This document shows, piece after piece, positions 37,299 through 47,290 of a stretch of DNA of 47,290 nt. The DNA is from Pelargonium nanum (taxonomy: Eukaryota; Streptophyta; Magnoliopsida; Geraniales; Geraniaceae). The DNA lies in contig JAYMTF010000180.1 of NCBI GenBank assembly GCA_036897485.1, forward strand, positions 1 to 47,290. The letters run 5' to 3'. Both the position numbers and the translations under genes were made by a program. The notes under the pieces are model-generated. The model was not told the origin of the DNA, made no database searches, and saw nothing but the letters and a program-made list of their open reading frames with translations. Position 1 is the stretch's first letter, and each line of letters opens with the position of its first letter.

Positions 37299-40200
37299 AT
37301 GGCAAGTGAGGATCTGAACTGCAGAGATAAGTCACCTGGAATATGGGCTGCGAGGAAGAGAGCTCCTAATCGTACTGGGATTGTCAATGCATCTGCTGTT
37401 GCTGGACCTGCAGATAAGCCCATTCCTTACATGTTGCCTCCAGTTACTCTTTCCTCCAGAATGCCTCAATTTCGCTCTCAGGGTTTTCAGACGTCAGGTG
37501 CCAAAAAGATGGGTGAATCCTCTGATCGGTTGATTAGTTATCAAAATCCTAACCCGGAACTTGATTCCATAAATGGGATTGATAACTCTCCCTTTCTGAA
37601 TATGTCAGTGCCAGACATTTTTTGTCCGGCAAGGGAGGATGATGGATGCTCTCAATATTACCCTTATGTTAGTTCAATGTCTGCTGGTAATGTAATTGAT
37701 CGTGTCACCCAATTGAGTAGCTTTGATAACCCTCTGATTCCAAGAGAATTTTTCAGTGCCAGGAATGATGAAGGCGGGTCTTTAGGTAGCTCCATGAGGG
37801 ATGAAGTTAATTGCAGTGATATTCATGGGTCTCAGTTAATAGAAAACTGTGAAAGTGCTCAGGGTAGCATACCTTGGTTATGTAATAACCCTGGTGGTGG
37901 TCAAGCAACAGTTTGTCACAATTTCATGGGCACTACGGACTATGCAGAGAGGAAAGTGCCTCCTCAATCAAATATTCCAGACATTGGAAGTTCTCTTAGT
38001 CATGATCTTCAAATGGCTGGTAGTTTATCCTCTTTTCCAAATTATGTGAATGGATTTTCAGGTCTTGGACAAAGTATGGCTGATCAGACCAGGTCTGATA
38101 CTGAAAATGGGATTGCACATTCAAGCCCGTTACATGTTTCAAAATCTCAAGAAGAGGTTGATTGGCAACAACGTTTTCCCATGCCAGGCAATATGGGGTC
38201 AAATTTTCTAGGGAACTTGCATGCACGATCTGCAAATAGCGAATCTCATCAAAGCTTACATGGTTACTTAGTTGGAACAACAAAACCACAAAATGGGAAC
38301 CGAGCTGGGCTTCCTGATTCCGGTCAGTGTGGAGTAACTGGGATGCCATTAGTGCCAAGGTTTACTTGTGATTCTACTCAACCTGCATATGAAAAATTAC
38401 AGGAGACGGGGGAATCTGCTATGCCCTTCTTGCCCGAGTCTTCCAGAAATTCATCTTTTGTTGATCTCACAGGAGGCACAGTCTGGCAGGATCAGTTAGG
38501 TTAGTTATGGATGCTAAAGCAATTCCACCTTATACATGTTTTTTTTTCTTCTCTGTCTTGTTTATGTGTGTCTACAGACTGAAGAACTTCTTAGCATCAT
38601 TCTTTGTTTAATCTAGTGGCAATTTGTAGCTTTCTTTTGATATCATAAATCTTTATTGCAACATTGATTTAGAGTTCTCGAGAAATCAGTCTGCATACAT
38701 CTTTTCTAATAATTAAAACCTTCTTGCATACCAAAATATGAAAATTTCATTATCATTATGAGTTTTTCACAGTAATGATATCATTGCCATTAGCTGAGAT
38801 GATTTTGGATTACAGTAATTTGGAAACACTACCTTTTTCTTTGGCGTTTCTATTTTTAAATGCTATTTAAACTCAACTAGCTCTCATCTTGCTTTGTCAA
38901 TTTTTGTTCCATCGTATTCTTAAGACTGAGTCATCTCAGTCAAGATAGTAGACTTCAATTGTAATGTGAATATAACTTTTCTGATCTGTATTGAAGTCGA
39001 TACTCATGGAAGAATAAAGATCTCAATTGATGGTTATCATATCATTGAGGGAAGTCTTCTAGATAGAAATAATAAGGAATGTGCTTAGTTGGTTGTCAAA
39101 TTTGCAACCATCGTAGAATACTGATCTCAATTGATGATCATCATATCATTGAGGGAAGTCTTCTCCTTAGAAATAATAAGGAATGTGCACAGTTGGTTGT
39201 CAAATTTGTAACATGTGCTACCTACTCAGCAATTCGGAATGTGCTGTGCTATGTTGAATTGCTTCTGTAACGTTCAAAATTCCCTAGTGCTTCAAGGGTT
39301 TCAGGGGTTCAAGAGATGAACTGATGAGCTGATACAGAGGCTACTGGTTGTTTTCTCATACTGGTTTCAGATGTTGGAATTTGGTGCAGTGATGTTTTTG
39401 TCAGTACATATGTGTGTATCAGTGTGGATAGTAGAGGATAGGATTAGAAGGCAATAGGTGGAGCTTGTGCTGGGTTTCATAATGGCAGGCTAATTTTAAT
39501 TCAGTGATAACAGTAGTGACTGCCTAGTTAAAGTGGTTATTCCTTCAATAATTATTGGATGTTGGTCTTCCAAAATAGATTCTGATGCTTGTTCTTCCAA
39601 ACTAGGTGATTTGTTGAACGAAGAGGATTAGAAAGTGCGGTAATTAGCTGTTGTGTTTTTGTAGTGATATCTAAAACATAATAATAAAGATGAGACTGCT
39701 ATGCATAAAATTCCCGTAACTGTGAAAATCTTACCAGTTATTACAAGTCAACGGTGTTATTTCCAAGATGGCTTGCTTTATAGTTCCTACTTCCTACAAC
39801 TTAATTTAGCCACTATCATGGTTTTGTCAGATGAAGATCCTGTTTGTCCATCCAATGAACAGCTGAACGAATGATAGAATGTCTGCTTGAAGATGTTACT
39901 GTAATACACAAGATAAACCTATGCTGCGCATGAAATCCATTTAATATATCCAATAGAGACAGAACTTTTGAACTTTCATTGTGAACTATGCATCAACTAC
40001 TAAATATATAATTCATTTAGGATTGTGTGATAGATTTATTAGATTAGGCACTTGATAGATGATAGTTGTATCTGTAACTTATTTTCTGAATAAAACTTTA
40101 TTATTTCAGCTGTAGGACTGCAGCCAACGATTCATCATGATGGAGCTGCCAGGACTGCTGCATCTGGCCTATTTTCCAGGAAGACAAGGCTTCAACCAGC

Positions 40201-42020
40201 AAGTAAGGCATTCTCCAACAAAATATGACATTCAATATTGGTTTCCTAGAGGATTTGGTGATCTCATGGGTAGAACTGTCTGTGACACTGCTATGGAATT
40301 TGGCTAAGAAACTATACACATACAAGAATTTGAATTAGTATATTTGTTATATAATCCTTTCCCTATTAAACAATGATTTCAAGATATCTTTACTAGAAAC
40401 TCAATGGTAAACTTTTCATCTTGTGCAATTTTCTTTTCTTTGCACCCTTTTATTTAGCTTCTTAATTTTTTTATAAGGATTCAAACCTAAGTTTTCTATT
40501 ATAGTTCTAATAACTATCAATAAGAACTCAAAGTCTTTTGGTAATTTAGAGCACTAGATTTGAACCCAAAGTGAATCACCCTCCTTTTATATTTACAGGG
40601 CAAGAAATACCAGCTGTCAATGGTCATTTTCCTGCTGTGGTTTCTAATGCATCTCTTGGCCCTTCTCTTAAGAGAGGTGCAATGCAAACACCTCCAGCTA
40701 CTCCTCGTGTTCAGCGCAGAAGAACAAAAACAACTCAACCATCTAGTAATCCGTATAATCTAAATTTAGCCAATGCCAACCAATATCCTACTCTCCTAAC
40801 CCAGACTTCTCCTTCTCTTCCATTGGCATCGCGGGCTCCTCCATCTCTCCAACTGGTTGCCCAAACTACTCCTGCTCTCTCACCTGAAACCCAGCGTGGT
40901 CAAGCTCTCCAACATCAAACTCAGACAATTCCACCATATCAACTAGTAACCCAGATTCAGTGTAGAACAAATACAACTCAACCATCTCATTATCCCTATA
41001 ATCCAAGTGTAGCTACTGCTGCCTCATCTCTCACTCCCCTACCCCATACTTCATCTGTTCGATCGAAAGCCCATGCTTTTCCTTCTTTACCATCAGTCCC
41101 CAAGGCCTATTCTGTTCTCCCATCCCAACTGCAGCGTGCTCAAGTTCTCCAACGCATAATGACCAAGTCAACTCATCCACTTGTATCCAAGACTGCTGCT
41201 CTCCAACGCCTAGCAAAGACAAGTCAAGCTTACCCAGCACATGTGAAGCCTTCTTCAGGTCGCCCTCAGTCCAACCATGTTCCAGTTGTTCATATAAAAT
41301 GCCAAGGTACTTTGTGACATACATACATGCGAGCTGCATATCATTCCCTCTCTGTGGTGCTTTATTTACTTTATGATTGTGTGTCTATTAGATTTAGACT
41401 TGCATCTGAATGTCGGACTAGGACTGCTTCAGATCATCACATCAATATGGGCTGTCTTGTCAAATTATGCTTTATTGGTCTTATTCTCATCTCTGGCAAA
41501 TCTTACTAGTGTAAATCTACAGAAAACTATCTAACACGCAAGCAAAATATTTGCTATGCGTTAACCCTGCTTCATTCACCTCCAAACCCACCAGAAGTCA
41601 ATTGTATAGTTACTGTGCAGTGCCAGCCTCTGGCATACCTGGGTTTGCCACAGCTGTTGTTTAGCTCGAGGCTGTGTTTATCTAAGATTATCCACCTTAA
41701 CCCGATGCTTTTGTATTGCGGCGATGCTGATTATATGGATGACACATTGACACCAAGAGGTTCACAAGTAATTATGATAGAAATGTCTTTCTTTTGCAGA
41801 TCTGGATACACCTCCTCTACCAATGGGAAAGAAGTGTTTATTGTGCAAGAGGGACCTTACATTCACGGCGGAAGGACCAGTATTCCAGCCAGAAACCCCA
41901 CCAGCTGTTGCTGTTCTGCCATGTGGCCACACCTTTCATGACCACTGCTTACAGGTCATCACTCCTAAAGATCAAGCTGAAAACCCTCCATGCATTCCTT
42001 GTGTGATAGGTGAAAATTGA
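37299..42020 (+). CDS. RING-H2 finger protein with long low-complexity N-terminal part, 740 aa (putative E3 ubiquitin ligase)
   Basis: Exons 37299-38499, 40110-40202, 40599-41306 and 41800-42020 total 2223 nt, all GT-AG and in frame, ending in TGA. The first 400 residues are Ser/Asn/Gly-rich without a known fold; a short conserved-looking start (CRDKSPGIWAARKRAPNR) is basic. Exon 3 is rich in Thr, Gln, Pro and Ser and repeats a phrase (KTTQPSSNPYNLNLA / NTTQPSHYPYNPSVA). Exon 4 encodes a RING-H2 finger at the very C-terminus: C680-x2-C683-x25-C709-x-H711-x2-H714-x2-C717-x14-C732-x2-C735. All eight ligands are present. RING-H2 fingers usually recruit E2 enzymes, so a ubiquitin ligase role is inferred from family only. 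Substrate and location are unknown. Intron 1 carries a tandem duplication. Confidence 0.9.
39019..39212. repeat. 104-bp tandem duplication in intron 1 of the RING-H2 gene
   Basis: GATCTCAATTGATG, ATCATATCATTGAGGGAAGT, then AAATAATAAGGAATGTGC and GTTGGTTGTCAAATTTG occur in the same order in both copies, offset 104 bp (39019 and 39123). The copies are well conserved. Confidence 0.9.
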
Positions 42021-43940
42021 GTACAACCATTTAACAACTCAAAATTTTGGTAGGATCAGGATAAAGAAAAGAGTCATAGAAATGTAGGTAAAACTAACCC
42101 ACAGCTGTATGTATAGAGGCAAACAGGGTGATAAATATGGTCTGTGTTGAATGTCTGGTAAGCCATTTTTGAAGTGTAAATGGTAGGGTAAACACCCTTG
42201 TTGGTTAATGTGATGTTCCTTAAGGAGTTGTTAATTAGTTTTATAATATTCTCTTGTTTTGGTTATAAGATCATTTGATAGATCTGATCTTGAATCCTCT
42301 TCATTACTTTGTTTTTCACCAACCTCTTAATGTTCAGTGGTCAATTTGAGTAAAAATGATGAAGAAGTCGATCTTAATTTTCTCAATGCTAAATGTAGAA
42401 GTCAACATTGCAACCAGCTGACTGTTTAGCAAAGTCAAATGGACAGTCTTGTTTTATACCAACTGGTCAACTGGTTGTAAGTGGGTATATGGACTCTTTC
42501 ATATATGACATGTAGGGTGTAATGGAGTTGAGTCAACCTTGACATGGTTCTTGGAATTCAGTGTAGTTTCAAGTCAATAAATAAATTGTCATGTTACAAG
42601 AATTGCATAGTACATAGAGAGATCAAGTGGGTTGATGAGAATCTTATTGAGAAATTGACCTCTCTAGAAGGGTTATCAAAATTGGAGTAGTAACCATTCA
42701 GATTCTGATGATCCTTGGAAGAGCATGTACAACATTTAAAAGCACATGTTCTTTGTCCTGACTTAAAATGTTGAACCTAACCATAGATCATGTTCTTTAT
42801 ATTTATTAGATGGGGATGCTACCCACATGAAGAGTAAGCTGATGGTAAGTGCTGATAGTCAGTCAATGGAATAGTGAGTAGGTAAACCCACTTAGCTTGG
42901 GCTTGGACTCGAATTTTAAGCAATTGGGCTCGTCAACAACCAGAGACTTACCACCATCATAAGAAGTAACAACAGGAAAGAGAAACATCATCAGTCATTT
43001 TGCACACTACAAAAGGCGGTAAGGGTAAACCCCTCTTGAACATACGTTTAACGCAAACATATTTATAATGCACAACTCGGGAAAGACGAAGTGTATCACC
43101 ATGACATTGATCGACTCACTCCAACACACGTGCAATACGAATTATGCCATCATTGGTCACATCTAGACTGTAAAGCTGTAACCAATAATGTCAGGGAAAA
43201 AATTTAAGAGAGTAGCGCCCCAGTTTTCAAAACTCACAATAAAATGAGCTAAACATACGTAATCACCCCATAGTCAAACCTAGCAACAAAACCCATTCCA
43301 AACCTTGGTAAATGACTTCGCGTGCAAGTCACAAACATCAAACACATAAACCATAAAAATAAGAAAATCTCATCAATACAAATAGAGGACCTCACACAAC
43401 GAGATGGTAAGAAATAAGAATCTAAAGTTTAAGACTATTTCGGGAGAGATCTAACTTATACATCGTATGAGTTTGATTGAAAAGACTGAAAAAGACTTGT
43501 TTTATAGGTACAGGTTCTAGAAGGGAAAAAAAGAGAAGCTTTTGAATGCATGAAAGGAGTTGTGGAGCGACAAATTTATCTACGTATCAACATGCAATGT
43601 CATTATCTTTTTGGTCATGTAACATAATGTATCAAATTGAGTTAAAATTAGAAGTTCATACATCAGATTGATTATTTTAAACTTTCTTGTATGAATAATG
43701 GGTTATAATACCACATCTTTGTATAGTTCAAAACTTTGGTTATGAAAATTTGAGAGCCATCCTTAGCTATTAATCTTTGACACAGCAACTAAAATTACAA
43801 ATTATTTAGTGATTAAAGTAAGTATCAACTTGAATTGGTAGCTCACCGAATGCATAAATGCTCTGTGCCAAGCTCACTTTCAGTTTTCAAAGAATCCAAA
43901 TATGCTCTACTGCATCACCAGACTGCATAAATTTAAAATT
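42021..43940. other. 3' UTR of the RING-H2 gene and intergenic DNA, no gene seen
   Basis: The first few hundred bases presumably hold the 3' UTR. The rest shows no coding frame with family features. A CACTACAAAA decamer near 43006 resembles a CACTA transposon end, but no partner end was found. Confidence 0.5.
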
Positions 43941-44176
43941 GTGGGCCCACAGAGAGAGAGAGAATAGAGAAAGAAGACAAGTGTGGGCATAAAATCTCCC
44001 ACCACAATATGAAAATCTCAACCGTCTATTCTCTTTCCTTAACAAACCAAACCAACACTTGAATACAATTTATCTCCTCCTCTTCTTGCTTCACACACAA
44101 AGACAAGCAACCAAAACCACCACAAAGCAACCAACCAACAAAAATAAAACTCAAACTCTCACCTTCGCTGCCATTA
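43941..44176 (+). promoter_or_regulatory. Likely promoter and 5' UTR of the HDR1-like gene
   Basis: A perfect palindrome GTGGGCCCAC (43941-43950, containing TGGGCC site II-like elements on both strands) is followed by an AG-rich run and a TATA-like CATAAAAT (43989-43996). A C/A-rich leader then runs to the ATG at 44177. Confidence 0.45.
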
Positions 44177-46619
44177 ATGGAACAAGGAAGCTCTCTGCTA
44201 GATGGCTTCGCTACCGCCTCTTCGCCCCCGCTTCTCTGGAAGTCTAGGAGGAGATCTGGTAATAACTTCCCACTTTCATTTCATTATACGTGTTGTTGGC
44301 TTGTTCATGGAGTTTAGGGCACAACAACAATTTGGGATGTTGATGAAAATGAAACAATTCCTTACATCATTTGCAAATTGATTTATGGAGTTCGATATCA
44401 TATCAATCCCATTTTTCTCTCTATTTCCGTATTGAAATACTTTATTTACTCGGTTTCTTGTTAAGGGACTTGAGAGTTGAATCGGTCTTGTTTCTTTCTC
44501 ATTTTCATTTCTACATTTTTTATTTCCTTTTCCATGTTTCTCTTCTTTTTGTTTATTTTATTTGTTTTTTCATTATTTATTTATTATCTACTTGTCTGTA
44601 TCTATGCCAGTACATTAGCTGTATTTATAAGCGTAACTTTGTTAATTCATTGCATTTCTTTATGTATTGCTTTTTTGGAACTTACAATTGTTCAACAATG
44701 ACAATCAACAATGGAAATGACTTTCTCATAACTATTAGGCCTTATTTGGATTGGGAATATGAGAAATACAATGGATTTAGAATATTACTGGAATCTAGAT
44801 TTTAGAAATGTAGATTTTACTTTTTTTCTTTAACGTGACGCTCCATCTCATGTGTGAGCGTCACCTGCAATTTTTATTGTGGACTCGACACGTGCACAAC
44901 TTGGGACTCACCCAAGCATTTTCCAATGATGTGCTAATACTAAGGAGACTTGGTATCAATGTATCATGATTCACTTGTGTGGGAATGCTAATAACAAACA
45001 ACATTACATGTAATTTTGCAAATTAATTTTGTTTAGAACCTCTACAGTCAGGGTAGATAGATTTGGCAGATAGTGGCCCAAAGTGACAACAGAAAAGTCA
45101 ACATCCCCAAATTTCATCACAGTTCTTACTTGTCTGTCTTCTCGGTGCAACTTAATAATTAAAGAGGGAAGTTGGAGAATTTGATTTAATTGTACTTATA
45201 ACTCATTTGTGCACATTTTTACATGGTGGCCACTTCCAGTGAAACATAAAGAAAAATGGTATTGCAACAGATGGGATGATGATGAAAAGAGTACCTTAAG
45301 TTGGTTGTTGGTTCCATCATTTCTCATAATGATGGCTTTTCTTGGCTCATGTCCTTCCTCATTGTAATTATTTCAATGTTTGCAGAAATAGATCATTCAA
45401 TAGCTAATTTCTTAATGATTAAACCATTAAAATGTAGAAATTAACAATTGGTGTGGCTATGGGAAGCAGATGGAGTTATTTTTGTTAGGGTTGTAGCATA
45501 TAAATTAAGACTTCATCCAAAACTTATATTTTTCAGAATAGTTCAGGGAAAGTAAATTAGGAAGTAAAATGTTAATTAAAGATATAGTTCTGAGGCACAA
45601 TGATGTTTTTGCCTATGTTGCCTTTCCCCTCTCTGTATCTTTTTCTCCTTTTTCTTTCTTAGCAAGATAAGATTTGCAAGTATAAATATAGTTTTGTCAC
45701 ATAGTAGTATAGTACAGTGTATGAGTCTTCTGTGTGTTAATGACTTCTTGTAATCGTGCTTAAGATATAATGTAGCGTTTGGATCACTCTTCATGATTGG
45801 ATTAAGACTTTTTAGTTATGAAAATGTCTTTGGAAACATTCTAATTTTTTTAATCCAAATGCTACCTAAGTTTGTGCATTGCCACCTCACTGAGTTTAAT
45901 GCTTCATTTTTGCATGAACTTTGTCTCTAAATTTGTTGGAACTGGAATGGTAATTTCTTTTCCAACAGCTAACAGCCGGAGTTCAGAAAAAGTAACAGGA
46001 GATGAAACTCTAAACAAAGAGGAAATAAAGGCGCAAAACAAGGAGGAAGAACCCCCTGTTGATGAAAAGATGCAGGAACCAGCCTCAGAGCTTTCGGAGC
46101 GCCGCAAGGCTCTCTTTGAACCATTAGAACCCATAATGAATGTCAATGGCAAACGACTGTCTGCTGAGTCGTTGCTTCCCCCACCAGACTTTGAAACTGC
46201 AAGCTATCCCCGAGGCTGGCTAGTTGGCAAGAAGCGAAAGCTTGTAAACGTGGATGTTGTGGAGAGCATGCGAAGGATTGCAGTTCAGGAAATGAACAGA
46301 AAGGTGCAAATCCTAACGTAGTGCTTCCTTCAGAGATTCTTAGTGTAGAATTACAATGAATTGGTAGATGGTTTGATGAGCCAATATTTGATTATTGTTG
46401 CAGGACCGGGAAATTGATGGCCTAAATGAGCAGCTGGAAGAGGATGCGCGGTGCTTAGAACATCTGCAGCTCCAACTTTTGCAAGAAAGGAGCAAGCGGT
46501 CAGAGGTAGAAAGAGATAATGCGATGCTCCAAGACCAGATATCAATGCTAATGAACATGTTGCAGGAAAATGACGAGACGATAGAGGAAGAAGAAGAAGG
46601 CACAAATGATGAAACTTAA
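44177..46619 (+). CDS. HDR1: HEADING DATE REPRESSOR 1-like nuclear coiled-coil protein, 210 aa
   Basis: Exons 44177-44258, 45969-46303 and 46404-46619 total 633 nt, GT-AG, in frame, ending in TAA. The short first exon ([11 protein letters not shown]...LLWKSRRRS) is easily missed; its basic KSRRRS and the later GKKRKL look like nuclear localisation signals. Exon 2 holds an acidic stretch and then the block [57 protein letters not shown]. Exon 3 is a coiled coil (about 140-195; [39 protein letters not shown]) with an acidic end (EEEEEG). I match this to the plant family named after rice HDR1, a flowering-time repressor, from memory; the gene model is more certain than the name. Intron 1 is 1.7 kb and carries a MITE-like piece. 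Confidence 0.85.
45773..45868. mobile_element. Possible small MITE in intron 1 of the HDR1-like gene
   Basis: GTAGCGTTTGGAT near the left end is matched, inverted, by ATCCAAATGCTAC near the right end (12 of 13), about 95 bp in total. TTTGGATT-type ends are common in hAT-like MITEs. No clear target duplication was seen. Confidence 0.4.
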
Positions 46620-47233
46620 TTTGTTATTACTTTTGTTTGTTTATTCTTTTGTAGATCTGTTTGGGAAGTTAGTAGGGTTAATATACATGAAAATACATAG
46701 TTTGTTGGTTCAGGAGTTCAGCTAGTTTCTTGTACATATCATGTTGTAATGTTGTCATTGAATCTTTAACCTGTAATTGGAATAAGCATAAATTAAAATG
46801 CTGGTTTTATTTATCATTGTAAAAGAAGAGCTTTGGATCTGTTTTGCCATGACACATTGACACATTAGAGCATTCAAAATCTTTTCCCTGATTGACTTGT
46901 TAAAGTGAGGTTAGTAGGTTACATACATTGGTTTTATAACTCAAGATAGATCCTCACTAGATATGCAACCATGGGAGATGACTGTTCAAGAGTTCTTCCT
47001 CAGCATCACATATGGCAGATAGTTCTTGTAGCCAAAAACTAGAGGATTTTTATATAACAATTAATGAAAAGAAAAAAATTTCCTATTGACACGAAATTTC
47101 ATCAATAAATTCTCCACTGCGGAGCCAACACGTGTGTATGAAGCTCGACTAAATTCAATACAATTTTGGAGCTAAAAATCATAGCTCGACCCAAATCGAA
47201 GATGAAATTAATTTAAGTCACTCAAAAGGATTC
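46620..47233. other. 3' UTR of the HDR1-like gene and intergenic DNA
   Basis: AT-rich; AATAAGCATAAATTAAAA near 46780 could serve in polyadenylation. No gene is seen. Confidence 0.5.
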
Positions 47234-47290
47234 ACCTGTCGGGACCCGATGGTGAACTACGCCTGAGCGGGGCGAAGCCAGAGGAAACTC
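47234..47290 (+). rRNA. 25S rRNA gene fragment, cut by the window end
   Basis: From ACCTGTCGGGACCCG to the last base the sequence follows the plant 25S rRNA segment containing GGTGAACTA(T)GCCTGAGCGG and GGCGAAGCCAGAGGAAACTC. Two differences from the usual sequence are visible: four bases (AAAG) are missing between CCCG and ATGGTG, and TATGCC reads TACGCC. The DNA left of 47234 is not rRNA, so this is an inserted or junction fragment, not an ordinary array unit. The right extent is unknown. Confidence 0.8.

Noticed and set aside
40471-40565. SINE-like B box (AGGTTTGAATCC on the minus strand) in intron 2 of the RING-H2 gene
   Set aside because: No target duplication, and the A box is not convincing.
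43006-43015. CACTACAAAA, a possible CACTA transposon end
   Set aside because: No inverted partner (TTTTGTAGTG) and no transposase were found in the window.
44371-44805. 144-codon frame of Phe/Leu/Tyr-rich, membrane-like peptide
   Set aside because: It lies in intron 1 of the HDR1-like gene in a T-rich tract; the composition alone produces a hydrophobic peptide.
45904-46152. Minus-strand frames opposite HDR1-like exons 2 and 3
   Set aside because: They are shadows of the plus-strand gene, which has family similarity and correct splicing.

Overview
The window is AT-rich nuclear DNA from a flowering plant, probably a eudicot. The genes are split by many GT-AG introns. Intergenic stretches are long and carry microsatellites, SINEs, a Mutator-like element, LINE and Ty3/gypsy remnants, and diverged tandem duplications. 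No operons, CRISPR arrays or other prokaryotic features were seen.

Layout: (1) 200-6036, minus: a complete 15-exon rhamnogalacturonate lyase family gene (652 aa). (2) 7191-12021, minus: a complete 5-exon gene for a 202-aa TRAF-type zinc-finger protein with five regularly spaced finger modules and a C-terminal membrane anchor. Its 2.3-kb second intron holds a LINE remnant that was later split by a ~1.2-kb Mutator-like element. (3) 12022-22808: about 10.8 kb with no gene I can support, containing a tRNA-derived SINE with a perfect 16-bp target duplication. (4) 22809-32430, plus: MADS-box exon 1 and, 9.4 kb downstream, exon 2 of an AGL17/ANR1-clade MIKC gene. The intron between them is full of repeats (a 29-bp tandem array, a Ty3/gypsy gag remnant with a primer-binding site). 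No K-box exons were found before the next gene, so the locus looks truncated. (5) 37299-42020, plus: a complete 4-exon gene for a 740-aa protein with a long low-complexity N-terminal part and a C-terminal RING-H2 finger. (6) 44177-46619, plus: a complete 3-exon gene for a 210-aa nuclear coiled-coil protein resembling HEADING DATE REPRESSOR 1. (7) 47234-47290: the edge of a 25S rRNA gene fragment running off the window.

The four complete gene models close exactly: exon lengths sum to a multiple of three, every junction keeps frame and every intron is GT-AG. The lyase / TRAF-finger pair matches the neighbouring Arabidopsis genes At1g09910 and At1g09920 as I remember them. The genes share no pathway that the sequence shows. 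I found no clearly undescribed biological system. The best leads are the truncated MADS locus, the datable nested insertion in the TRAF-finger intron, the rDNA fragment, the five-finger tail-anchored protein, and a small interleaved palindrome at 24237-24302.
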